Assembly (NCBI RefSeq): GCF_902459465.1
Contig: NC_047080.1
Span: forward strand, 8,530,866-8,594,865
DNA: 64,000 nt
From: Asterias rubens
Taxonomy: Eukaryota; Echinodermata; Asteroidea; Forcipulatida; Asteriidae
Direction: 5' to 3'
The translations under genes and the position numbers were made by a program. This document shows, piece by piece, positions 44,641-56,175 of this stretch (its first letter is position 1; every line of letters starts with the position of its first letter). The notes beneath the pieces are model-generated. The model had not been told where the DNA came from. It did no database searches and was given only the letters and a program-made list of their open reading frames with translations.

Positions 44641-45293
44641 GAACAGCAACTTTACAAAGTTGGCATTAAGACCTGACAAGTCTCACGCGTCAGAACAAGA
44701 ACACATGTACTTTAATCAAATCTTTATGTTAAATTTTATCTATGAAAAAAATACTCATAACTATGATTTTTTGAAAATGAGTTAATTTTTTATAATAAAT
44801 ATACAGATAATTTGTTTAATTTTATTGAAACAAACTTAAAACTCTGGGACAAGGAAGCTTATTTTAATTTTAACATAGAGCGTGACAATCAAGCGAATCA
44901 TAAACCATGATTCATAAATACCTCAGTTTCGCTATTTCTATTGGTGGAGAGCACGTCACGTGGGTGTGTATAAACCTTTGTTTATGACGGTTAAAAGTTT
45001 TAATTCATGGGCGTGACACGCGACCTTGCACCTGTTCTTATAAGATAGTTTCTTCATTCCTATTGGTCGAGAGCAACAGCTGAAACAGTTGTGCCACATC
45101 ACGCAGTACGCGCGATGTGCACAGCATTCCCTTATATGGGGTTGTTTATCCGAGGGCGGCGGAGGGCTTTACCATTTCATAGCTGGAGGGTTGTTGTGTT
45201 GAAAGAAATCATTTAACAATTAAAATTTTTCCATTTATTTTACTTTTTGACCAAAAAGTGATGATGTTTTTGACCGAAAAGGTATTTATGAAT

Positions 45294-45459
45294 GGGAATC
45301 AAAGTGTGTTGAATCGGTTTTCAACTAGTGGTTTAAACCCGCCGAGGCCTGGTTTTTTATAATTTACCTCGACTTCGTCTTGGTAAAATTATCAAGAACC
45401 AGGCCCCGTTGGGATTAAACCACTAGTTGAAAACTCCTTCACCACATATTGATTCCCTT
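45294..45459. repeat. Palindromic MITE, about 165 bp
   Basis: GTTTTCAACTAGTGGTTTAA pairs with TTAAACCACTAGTTGAAAAC. GGGAATCAAAGTGTG pairs imperfectly with the right end, and GCCTGGTTTTTTATAAT with the complement further in. Confidence 0.7.
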
Positions 45460-45825
45460 ATCTAGTCTGACCCTAATAAAGGCACCTTTGGTAATTGTCT
45501 AAGACCAGTGTTCCCACTTGCTGTATACCTACATTAAGCACAAAATAACAAATCTGTGGAAAATCACTTACCCTGCATTTTGTTGATAAGGTTTGTAACT
45601 ACACCAATAAATGTATCTCCCTCCTTTTGGGATATTTATGCTTCAAATTATTCCCCACCCCTTAAAAAAAAGGGGGGGGAACCCTTTTTTTTTTATTGTT
45701 CAGTGTCACTGGTGATATTATTTACGAAAGGTTTGTGATTATTTATCCACTGAATCTATTTTGTGTGAATGTTTTATACATGTGTAAATGTGACCCTCTT
45801 TACTTTCCACATTGACATCTATGTG

Positions 45826-45965
45826 GGTGGTTGGTGTAAGCAGCCCTCCCCTCTCATGACTGTGGCCCTGGTTCGATTCCCGGCCGAGGCCATGAGTAGG
45901 TTAATGAGTTGTTCCTCTCCTTTACCAAGGAAACCGTTGCGAGATTGAGTAGTTACATGGTAGGT
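45826..45965 (+). repeat. tRNA-like SINE fragment
   Basis: GGTTCGATTCCCGGCCGAG (B box) is followed by CATGAGTAGGTTAATGAG. The A box half is poor and there is no other copy in the window. Confidence 0.35.
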
Positions 45966-46486
45966 CATACAAATAGTTTCAAATCAAAGTAGTGCTCAAA
46001 AGTAGTGGCTTCGGATACTACCATTTTGAACTGGTAATTACCAAATTTTACATTTTGTTGAAAACCTTTGAAATTGCCAGTGTAATTTAACAATTTTGAA
46101 AATGTGAGGTGGTTGGAAATGAAGAAATTCTCTTCGTGGTGCTTGGGGACTCCTGAATGCTGGGCAGATTTTCCAGCACTGACAATTGTGGGCGGAATCC
46201 TGTGTACCTCAAGTTTTTTGTTTGTATGGGCCCTCCGATTTACCTCCCTGCAGAAAAGATAACAACGCTTTTGATCTCTGGCTGTGCTGTAAATGGGTCG
46301 ATGTGGGTGGCTGCTAAAGGCACCCTTGCACGCCTACAGCTTGAACATAGTGTAGCCACGCGCTTACCATTTCAGATTATATGTTGTATTATATAACACC
46401 CAAGCAGATCCTTGCCATTTGATTGGAGGATTGTCCATCACGTGATAGCAAATAAAAGTACCATTGCACGCTGAGTCACTCACCGT

Positions 46487-46563
46487 GCTTTTTCGTTCCA
46501 TCCGAAAAGTACCATTGCACGCTGGCAGCGTGCAATGGTACTTTTCGGATGGAACGAAAAAGC
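46487..46563. repeat. Perfect 38-bp inverted repeat with 1-nt spacer
   Basis: 46487-46524 (GCTTTTTCGTTCCATCCGAA...) is exactly complementary to 46526-46563. The AGTACCATTGCACGCTG segment also occurs once more just upstream at 46457-46473. Confidence 0.88.
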
Positions 46564-46736
46564 TGAGTAAAAACATCACTGCGTGCGCGTGTCTTTGGTA
46601 ACGCAGCAGGTGTTACTGCAAGAAGGCATAGTAAAATTACTAGCATTCGGCTTCTACAGTTGAAATTGTTTGTTTTGAAAGTTGTATCTTTCAATCAAAA
46701 TGACAAAGATCTACTGGGATGTTATATAAAACAAAT

Positions 46737-46888
46737 AATGAATGTTTTTCATTCGTGCAATGGTGCGAATATGTTCATTCGTTGAAAGCTGGAATGTTCC
46801 ATTCAACTCGGCTCCGCCTCGTTGAATAGAACATTCCCTCTTTCAACTCATGAACATATTCGCACCATTGCACTCATAAACATTCATT
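46737..46888. repeat. 152-bp palindromic MITE
   Basis: AATGAATGTTTTTCATTCGT at the left and ACTCATAAACATTCATT at the right, then GTGCAATGGTGCGAATATG and its exact complement, around an ATTCAACTCGGCTCCGCCTC centre. Confidence 0.75.
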
Positions 46889-47009
46889 ATGTGTATACTA
46901 TTGTTATATTGTAACATGTAACGTGTACTGTAATAATAACAATAATAATAATCGTATTTACAATGCGCCTTTTGCCAAAGGATACAAAGCGCCAGGTATT
47001 TTTTACTGC

Positions 47010-48005
47010 AAGGTGAGTGGGAGGAAGTTTGAATTATTAGACCTAATCCTAGTACTGTACAAAAATGCAAAATAAAATAGGTTTTCAAGGTCAAGTTCAA
47101 CCAAAATACGTTCATTTTAAGACCCGAGCTTATCCAATTTCGTTTGAAAATTAATGCTCTGATGAATCAGCATGCAAAGGTCAAAAAGAGGGATTCAATT
47201 TCACCAGTTAAGCATTCACTGGTCAAATAAGATCATTCAATTTCAGTAGACCGCATGACTTATTGGATTTCATAAAAGCCAGCAGCAAGAGCTGGTCAAC
47301 CATACAATTTCATCAAGTGAAAATAGGTTGTAGAAGTTCAACTTAAGAAATGGTGAAAGAGTAGTCTTGAATGCCTTTAAATGAAATAGAATGACTGAAA
47401 CGAATCTGAACGAGAAAAACATAATCATGTGTGCAGGAAATTGATTGCATTGATAGCTAAAAAGAAATCCTATTTTGACTGGAGTGGTCGGAAATGCATG
47501 AATTTGGACGTTTGTTTACAAAATCGAGTGATTTTCTGCTGAAATTGGCTGGGAAAACATATATTATTAATATATTTTCGACTTTGAGAGTCCATGTAGT
47601 TATGTTCGAAGAATATTGAGATAATAATTTAACAAATATTGTTTGTATAGAAATTCTCCATGCTGCAATGTGATTAATTAAGTTTTGTAATGCAGACATT
47701 TTTATTTCACTCTGGAACTTTTTAAAACTGGGCCAGCCTTTACAAAGCAAAAATCAATTTTGCTGACCAGAAAAGGATAGCGGCCAACAATCTGTAATCT
47801 GTAACAATGTAATTTTTGTGAAAGGTACCAGCTTATTCTTATATTAATTGCGGGATTTGAGACATGGTGGTGGTATATTTGATTGCCGTAAAACAATGTG
47901 TATAAATACCTACTTGCTGGGTAGATTATGTTTTTTTGAGAACTTGTCTTGCTTTATATATAATCTACTACCGTGAAGTAGATTTTTCGGAATGTGGGCG
48001 ACTTC
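47010..48005. other. Intergenic stretch, nothing recognised
   Basis: AT-rich DNA with no coding pattern and no repeat copy seen. It contains one TCAAGGTCA (near 47088), a match to the NR5 consensus that may be chance. Confidence 0.3.
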
Positions 48006-48457
48006 TCAGTTCTGAAAGAACTCCCAGTTCTGAAAAGAACTCTCAGTTCTGAAAAGAACTCTCAGTTCTGAAAAGAACTCCCAGTTCTGAAAAGAACTCC
48101 CAGTTCTCAAAAGAACTCTCAGTTCTGAAAAGAACTCTCAGTTCTGAAAAGAACTCTCAGTTCTGAAAAGAACTCCCAGTTCTGAAAAGAACTCTCAGTT
48201 CTGAAAAGAACTCTCAGTTCTGAAAAGAACTCTCAGTTCTGAAAAGAACTCCCAGTTCTGAAAAGAACTCTCAGTTCTGAAAAGAACTCCCAGTTCTGAA
48301 AAGAACTCTCAGTTCTGAAAAGAACTCCCAGTTCTGAAAAGAACTCTCAGTTCTGAAAAGAACTCTCAGTTCTGAAAAGAACTCTCAGTTCTGAAAAGAA
48401 CTCTCAGTTCTGAAAAGAACTCCCAGTTCTGAAAAGAACTCCCAGTTCTGAAAAGAA
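48006..48457 (+). repeat. 19-bp satellite, about 24 copies, self-complementary units
   Basis: The unit is AGTTCTGAAAAGAACTCTC or the same with CTCCC. AGTTCT and AGAACT within each unit are complementary around GAAA. Copies are almost identical, one early unit lacks an A and one has TTCTCAAAA. The last unit ends in AGAAGTG. Confidence 0.93.
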
Positions 48458-48779
48458 GTGTCAAGCTTGTTAACTACTTCCCGTGTGGAAGGTAGGGATT
48501 GACAGGGAATCACATTTTTCGCTTAGTGGATCAAGGCTTGCTATTAACTTGACTACATGGAGTAAGTTCTTAAATAAGCAGAAAACCTTTCTAGACAACA
48601 GCTTCGCTCCAAAGTACGATGGCCCTCCTTTTTTTGATTAGTAACGCCCTTATCGACTAGTTTTCAATCCAAACAATTTAGGAATGCCCGGTCAAATTTA
48701 TTATTTACCTTTAGGACACTGTTATTGCCCTAAATTTAAGAAGTGATAGATAGCCTTGTCGGGAAAAGTATTCAAAGTA

Positions 48780-51700
48780 CCCCTTGTCGTTTTTTTTTAC
48801 AATTTTCGACCCAAATTTGATAAAACGGCTGGACTTCCCCCTCGTAACTTTTTTCAATTTTTGATCAAAATTTGATAAAAACGGCTAGACTTACCCCTTG
48901 TCGGTTTTTTTCAATTTTTAACCCAAATTTGATATAATGGCATAAAATCACTTGTCGTTTTTCATTTTTTGGCCCAAATTCGACATAACAACTGGACTTG
49001 CCCCTTGTCGTTTTTTTTTTTTTTTTTTTTTTTTTGGCTTTTTTTGGCTTTTTTTGATAAAACAGCTGGACTTACCCCTTGGCGTTTTTTAAATTTTTGA
49101 CCCAAATTTGACAAAACAACTGGACTTGCCCCTTGTCAATTTTTGATCAAAATTTGATAAAAACGGCTAGACTTAACCCTTGTCGATTTTTCAATTTTTG
49201 ACCCAAGTTTCAGAAAAAGGCTGGACTTACCCTTTGTCGTTTTTTTCAATTTTTGACCCAAATTTGATAAAACGGCTGGACTTACCCCTTGTCCTTTAAA
49301 AAAAGAAATGTTGACCCAAATTTGATTAAACGGCTGGACTAACCCCTTGTCGTGTTTTCAATTTTTGACCCAAATTTGACAAAACGACTGGACTTGCCCC
49401 TTGTCGTGTTTTCAATTTTTGACTAAAGTTTGATAAAACGGCTAGACTTACCCCGATGTCGTTTTTTTCAATTTTGTTTTGTTTTGATAAAACGGCTGGA
49501 CTTACCCCTTGTCGTTTGTCATTTGATAAAACAGCTGGACTAACCCCTTGTTGTTTTTTAAATTTTTGGCCAATGTTTGATAAAACAGCTGGACTAACCC
49601 CTTGTCGTTTTTTTAATTTTTGGCTTTTTTTTATATAAAACGGCTGGACTTACCCCTTGTTGATTTTCCAATTTTTTGCCTTTTTGGATAAAACAGCTGG
49701 ACTTACCCCTTGTTGATTTTCCAATTTTTGACCCAAATTTGATCAAACAGCTGGACTTACCCCTTGTCGTTTTTTCAATTTTTGACCCAAGTTTGATAAA
49801 ACGGCTGGACTTACCCATTGTCGTTTTTTCAATTTTTGACCCAAATTTCAGAAAAACGGCTGGACTTACCCTCTTTTTTCAATTTTTAACCCAAATTTGA
49901 TATAATGGCATAAAATCACTTTTTGATTTTCATTTTTTGGCCCAAATTCGATATAACTGACTTACCCCTTGTCCTTTTTTTTTCAATTTTTGACCCAAAT
50001 TTGATTAAACGGCGTGACTACCCCTTGTCGTTTTTTTCAACTTTTGACCCAAATTTGACAAAACGGCTATAGCCTTGTGAACTTTCAAATTTTGACGAAA
50101 AGGTCTTGAGGTTCAAATTTTGACAAAAAAGTCAACTTTTCAAATTTTGACGAAAAGGTCACAAATTTTGACGAAAAAGTCACAAGGCTATATATATAGC
50201 CTTGTGAACTTTTCAAATCTTGACGAAAAGGTCACAAGGCGCCTTGTGAACTTTTTCAAATTTTGACGAAAAGGTCACAAGGCGCCTCGTGAACTTTCAT
50301 ATAGCCTTGTGAACTTTTCAAATTTTGACAAAAAAGTCATTAGGCCTTGTGAACTGTTCAAATTTTGATGAAAAGGTCACAAGGCGCCTTGTGAACTTTT
50401 TCAAATTTTGACGAAAAGGTCACAAGGCGCCTCGTGAACTTTCATATAGCCTTGTGAACTTTTCAAATTTTGACAAAAAAGTCATTAGGCCTTGTGAACT
50501 GTTCAAATTTTGATGAAAAGGTCACAAGGCGCCTTGTGAACTTTTCAAATTTTGACGAAAAGGTCACAAGGCGCCTCGTGAACTTTTCAAATTTTGACGA
50601 AGAAGTGTATAGCCTTGTGAACTTTTCAACTTTTGACGAAAAAGTCGTGTTTTCAATTTTTGACCCAAGTTTGATTAAACGGCTGGACTTACCCCTTGTC
50701 ATTTTTTCAATTTTTGGCCTTTTTTGATAAAACGGCTGACTTGCCCATTGTCGGTTTTTTAATTTTTGACCCAAATTTTATAAAACGGCTGGACTTACCC
50801 CTTGTCGTTTTTTCAATTTTTGACCCAAATTTGATATAACACCTTGTCGGTTTGTTTCAATTTTTGACCCAAATTTGATAAAACAGCTGGACTTACCCCT
50901 TGTCGTTTTTTCAACTTTTGACCCAAATTTGATAAAACAGCTGGGCTAACCCCTTGTCGTTTTTTCAATTTTTGGTCTTTTTTGATAAAACGGCTGGACT
51001 TACCTCTGGTAAAATTAATCAAATATATCGGCTCAGGAGTGTTTGTTACATGTTTACAGTATAAACGGTATTTAGATTTTTACAAAAATTAAAGAATATT
51101 AATTTTGTTTTTCCAAATTATCCAACGGCTGGACTTACCCCTTGTCGTTTGTCATTTGATAAAACAGCTGGGCTAACCCCTCGTTGTTTTTTAAATTTTT
51201 GGCCTATTTTTGATAAAACAGCTGGACTAACCCCTTGTCGTTTTTTTAATTTTTGGCTTTTTTTTATATAAAACGGCTGGACTTACCCCTTGTTGATTTT
51301 CCAATTTTTTGCCTTTTTGGATAAAACAGCTGGACTTACCCCTTGTTGATTTTCCAATTTTTGACCCAAATTTGATCAAACAGCTGGACTTACCCCTTGT
51401 CGTTTTTTCAATTTTTGACCCAAGTTTGATAAAACGGCTGGACTAACCCCTTGTCGTTTTTTTAATTTTTGGCTTTTTTTAATATAAAACGGCTGGACTT
51501 ACCCCTTGTTGATTTTCCAATTTTTTGCCTTTTTGGATAAAACAGCTGGACTTACCCCTTGTTGATTTTCCAATTTTTGACCCAAATTTGATCAAACAGC
51601 TGGACTTACCCCTTGTCGTTTTTACAATTTTTGACCCAAGTTTGATAAAACGGCTGGACTTACCCATTGTCGTTTTTTCAATTTTTGACCCAAATTTCAG

Positions 51701-52640
51701 AAAACGGCTGGACTTACCCTCTGCAGTTTTTTTCAATTTTTAACCCAAATTTGATATAATGGCATAAAATCACTTTTTGATTTTCATTTTTTGGCCCAAA
51801 TTCAATATAACTGGACTTACCCCTTGTCCTTTTTTTTCAATTTTTGACCCAAATTTGATTAAACGGCGTGACTACCCCTTGTCGTTTTTTTCAACTTTTG
51901 ACCCAAATTTGACAAAACGGCTATAGCCTTGTGAACTTTCAAATTTTTACGAAAAGGTCTTGAGGTTCAAATTTTGACAAAAAAGTCAACTTTTCAAATT
52001 TTGACGAAAAGGTCACAAATTTTGACGAAAAAGTCACAAGGCTATAGCCTTGTGAACTGTTCAAATTTTGACGAAAAGGTCACAAGGCGCCTTGTGAACT
52101 TTTCAAATTTTGACGAAAAGGTCACAAGGCGCCTCGTGAACTTTCATATATAGCCTTGAGAACTTTTCAAATTTTGACGAAGAAGTGTATAGCCTTGTGA
52201 ACTTTTCAACTTTTGACGAAAAAGTCGTGTTTTCAATTTTTGACCCAAGTTTGATAAAACGGCTGGACTTACCCCCTTGTCATTTTTTCAATTTTTTGCC
52301 TTTTTTGATAAAACGGCTGACTTACCCATTGTCGGTTTTTTAATTTTTGACCCAAATTTTATAAAACGGCTGGACTTACCCCTTGTCGTTTTTTCAATTT
52401 TTGACCCAAATTTGATATAACACCTTGTCGGTTTGTTTCAATTTTTGACCCAAATTTGATAAAACAGCTGGACTTACCCCTTGTCGTTTTTTCAACTTTT
52501 GACCCAAATTTGATAAAACAGCTGGGCTAACCCCTTGTCGTTTTTTCAATTTTTGGCCTATTTTTGATAAAACAGCTGGACTAACCCCTTGTCGTTTTTT
52601 CAATTTTTGGTCTTTTTTGATAAAACGGCTGGACTTACCT
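48780..52640 (+). repeat. Compound minisatellite, about 3.9 kb, modules A and B
   Basis: Module A (about 51-57 bp) is AAAACGGCTGGACTTACC, CCTTGTCGTTTTTTCAA and TTTTTGACCCAAATTTGAT in succession, with variants. Module B (about 42 bp) is GCCTTGTGAAC...TTTTGACGAAAAGGTCACAAGGC; its ends GCCTTGTGA and TCACAAGGC are complementary. B blocks lie at about 50065-50660 and 51920-52230 between A blocks. All open frames here follow the ~54-base period and look like by-products. Confidence 0.9.
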
Positions 52641-52760
52641 CTGGTAAAATTAATCAAATATATCGGCTCAGGAGTGTTTGTTACATGTTTACAGTATAAA
52701 CGGTATTTAGATTTTTACAAAAATTAAAGAATATTAATTTTGTTTTTCCAAATTATCCAA
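49578..52760 (+). repeat. Direct duplication of about 1.5 kb inside the minisatellite
   Basis: The segments from about 49578 to 51125 and from about 51211 to 52760 match in module order at an offset of about 1634 bases. Each ends with the same non-repeat block (51008-51125 and 52643-52760, starting GGTAAAATTAATCAAATATA). Internal gains and losses of modules, including an extra copy near 51429-51640, distinguish them. Confidence 0.8.
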
Positions 52761-52899
52761 CAATGTGGGTCAATACTCTATACTCAGTAATCTCTGGAGC
52801 TCTGTGAACAAAAATTACAGGCATATAACTCGGGTGGGATTCAAAATTAAATTATTATTCTTTATTCCAGATTCATGAATGTTGTTGAATTTGTTTTAA

Positions 52900-53266
52900 A
52901 GACACTGGACACTATTGGTAATTGTCAAAGAGTTTGTGTATCTCAACAAATGAATAAAAAAATAAAAACCTGTGCAAATTTGAGCTCAATCGGATTGAAG
53001 TTTCGAGATAATAATGAAAGAAAAAAATACCCTTGTCATACGAAGTTGTGTGCTTTCAAATGCTTGATTTCAAGACCTCAAATTCTAAATCTGAGGTCTC
53101 GAAATCAAATTCGTGGAAAATTACTTCTTTCCCGAAAACTACTTTACTTCAGAGGGAGCCGTTTCCCACAATGTTTTATACTATCAACCTCTCCCCATTA
53201 CTCATTACCAAGAAAGGTTTTATAATAATAATTATTTGGAGTAATTTACAATAGTGTCCACTGCCT
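52900..53266. repeat. MITE family C, complete TTAA-flanked copy
   Basis: TTAA at 52896-52899 and 53267-53270. The ends AGACACTGGACACTATTGG and CCAATAGTGTCC-type are inverted (right end here ACAATAGTGTCCACTGCCT), and the centre contains AATCTGAGGTCTCGAAATC paired with its complement. Confidence 0.75.
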
Positions 53267-53579
53267 TTAATGAACTGATTAGTGCCTGGCAAAAGATAAC
53301 AATTTTACTGATATGTATGCTTAATCTGAAATGTTAACCTTTTGTATAAACATACAGGGTAGATATATATATTGGAGTGTATTTTTTAAAAACAGAAATG
53401 ATTATATAATAAACGTCTTTATATGATTGTGATGGGTTTTTTTGTGGTAATTTTGCTGTCAGTACTACTATTTGTAATTCATGGAAACATGTAACTAAAA
53501 CCATTATGATGCACATTGTGCAATCGATGTAATGCACTAATAAACTGGTTTGAGATGTTACCTTGATTCACTATTTGTA

Positions 53580-54100
53580 TTGTGTATTTAGTTTCACTCT
53601 ACAAAGAGACGCAAACTCATGATTAGACCATAGGGAGCAGTTCCCTCTCCCATCTACCCCCATCCCCCTTCCACCTGCCCCAACCCCCCATGATGATTAC
53701 CCTTCAGGGAGAAAGGAGCAGGGGCCTTTCTTAATCCTCGGGTTAGGCTCCCACTCAGGCTAAGGCCACCCCCCCCCCCATGCGCTGCGTACGCAATGGA
53801 AAAGCAGCCTGGGCCTTTAACCTGCATTTTTGTGGCAGTGTGTATTGCATGGACATGGAGCCTGAGACAATGAGACAATTGTGCCCAAGCTGAGGTTTCA
53901 CAAAGGCCCCAGGGCACAATTTCATAAAGCCTGTAAGCACAAAAACTTGCTAAGCACAGAAAAGTATTGCTTAACAGGAATGGGTTACCAGCCAAAATTA
54001 CATGAATTTTTAATTGTTATGACTGGTGCCCCTCTCATTTTGTGAAGCAGTATTTTCTGCTATAAACAGCTTCATGAAATTGGGCCTAGGACCCAATTGC
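53580..54100. repeat. C-rich patches and a family E fragment
   Basis: A run of C near 53769-53779 and low-complexity CCCCCATCC-type sequence precede a family E segment (about 53911-54088) ending ATGAAATTGGGCC. Confidence 0.4.
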
Positions 54101-54414
54101 ATGGCTCTACTTCCATAGCCTAGTTCTGCGCATATAATCACTCCCCATTCTCCGCTTACTGTGCAAGCAAATGATGCCCAGTAAGGTGAAGTATGTGTGC
54201 ACAAGCGAAAATTTCCTGCTAAACAGTGGAATATTATGCTTGACAAAAGTGCGGAATTCCCTGTTCCATAAGGATAAACCCCCTTGCATAATGCCAAACG
54301 CATTACTGACGCGCACATTTTCACGCACAAAGAGCAGCTACCGTCTAATCATTTGCCTCCTTTGACCCCAGTTAGGGTGCTTTTAGACCCCAGTGAGGGT
54401 GCTTTTTGAAAGTT

Positions 54415-54590
54415 GAACGTCACATAAGGTTTATCGCGATTCAGAAACGCAATGCATTGTGGGAAGGAATATGGGGCGGTTTCTATGCAGTTTCTATGAC
54501 TCGCGCAAGCAACGCCTATACCTTTGTGTGGGTTCAACAGCGCCCTCTCTTGATATTTTGCTATTCGCGATAAACCTTATGCAAAGGGTC
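54415..54590. repeat. MITE with ATAAGGTTTATCGCGA ends
   Basis: ATAAGGTTTATCGCGATTC and GCTATTCGCGATAAACCTTAT are inverted ends. A second copy in opposite orientation lies at 62356-62502, sharing CCTATACCTTTGTGTGGGTT. Confidence 0.65.
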
Positions 54591-54801
54591 TATTGATTCT
54601 TTGCTCACTGTAGGCAGAGCCTTGAAATACAGCCCAGGACTGTAAATTACCCAAACCAGTACATTTTAATTAGGCCTCCTGGTAACACAAAATAATCAGC
54701 AAGACAAAGAGCAACTGGTCCCCTCTAATTCTTCTTTGATCTTGTGATTATGTCTAACTGTATGCAGTTTAGGGTGACCAACTAAAAACTTGACTCATTT
54801 G

Positions 54802-55055
54802 AAATGGAATCTTATATGGAAAGGTTTGCGGTAACAACATGTAATCCAAGCTAATCCACCTCCACAGTACTTAAGCAGCATGCAGCATCAGAGTCCAGCT
54901 TTCTCCAGAAGCGATCAGAAAGTCGAGTTGAAACCAACGGTTCTTTTTAGAACCACCCCAACTCACTAGAGATAGTCATTACATGGTGTTACCACAAACC
55001 TTTCCATATTGTATTTCCACCATGCAAAGTTTCAAATCCTACTTAAATGGAATCT
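54802..55055. repeat. MITE family I with 11-bp duplication
   Basis: AAATGGAATCT occurs at 54802-54812 and 55045-55055. The element between has one long arm on the right (to CATGCAAAGTTTCAAATCCT) and a truncated left arm that starts at TATATGGAAAGG. Confidence 0.75.
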
Positions 55056-56035
55056 CGTCAAAACAGTACTTGCCTTTTCTACTTAGCGCCATACAAGCGC
55101 TCAAAACTTTTTAAACAGAGTGTATGCAAAGTAGTCACCCTTGGGAGCCAATCAGTGTTGTTTCTCAGTCCATCCCTGCCAGGGGTAAGTGACGAGAGGT
55201 ATCGATACAACACGCTGCCCATGGTAGCAAGGCTACGCTACATTAGGTTGAATAGAAGAATAAGCAAGATGGCCGCACCGTGAAAAGTTCACCATGAGAT
55301 GACAGAGGGCTGTGACTCAACAACACTTTGTTATATAGCCCTTGGGATCTCAACCAATCACATGTGTGAGTGGACAGTTATGCCTGGCCAAAATTAGACT
55401 GGTTCCCTGTCTTTATACTAAAGAAAGGCACTGGTCATACAGGCCCAATGATTTCATTGGATAACCGTGCTGTGAGGTAAGCTTCTATCAGGCTTGTGAT
55501 TGGTCCAAGCTCAAAGGTGATGAACAGTCAGCTTGCACTCTCGACCGTCTGCATGCAGGGTACGGTGCATAATGTGTACACCATGTACTGCTGTATTTAT
55601 CTAATACACATACTGTATGTATCATGTGAAATGACTGCAAATCTCCGTGTCAAATGAATGCCAGGTCAAAGGTGCATTTCCTACGGACCCAGACATTCGC
55701 TCAAGGATGGTATCTGGCCTAATTCACGAGCCTCAAAATGTGACTTCAGATGTTAAAACGAGGCCAAAGTCTGCATCCTCAACAAGGCTGTGGCACAAAG
55801 TTGTCATCACTGAGGCGTAGGACACGTCCGTAACACAATATTGCACCAGCAAGCTGGACACTGTTCTTGTAGACTGTAGCCTCCAAACACAAACCACATG
55901 TCACTCATACCTTTCCAAAGATCTCACCTTGAATCAAGACTACTTCTCTGCAGAGACGTGTTGTCTGTTGCACACAAATAGTTGCACACGTAGTCCCATT
56001 AACCTCCAAACTGCTAGCCTCCTCTCAAGTCACTG

Positions 56036-56175
56036 TTAGTGGACAGCCAACATTTTCTGGATGACTTTGTCTGAGGTAGTGTCTAGTGGCGTGCAGCCCT
56101 CATTGTCCTTTATTTTACGATTTGCTCCATGCTTAAGAAGAAGCTCCACTATCGGTATATGTTCACAGGCAGCAG
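56036..56175 (-). CDS. ACBD6: ACBD6 exon 6: ankyrin repeat 2 and C-terminus
   Basis: Encodes AAACEHIPIVELLLKHGAN and ends KMLAVH followed by TAA at 56036-56038. The acceptor is ATCTTTCAG. Confidence 0.9.

Noticed and set aside
48006-48457. CRISPR-like array
   Set aside because: Units are contiguous with no unique spacers, and the context is an animal genome.
48006-48457. Array of heat-shock elements
   Set aside because: TTC and GAA are separated by one base, not two, so the canonical nTTCnnGAAn arrangement is not met.
49456-52657. Many open frames on both strands within the minisatellite (repeated ~18-residue units)
   Set aside because: The frames arise because the ~54-base unit is a multiple of three and lacks stops. 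Units vary by insertions, there is no splice or start context, and both strands are equally open.
54010-54365. Overlapping open frames on both strands
   Set aside because: They fall in family E-like repeat and unique DNA, show no codon bias or motif, and contradict each other in strand.
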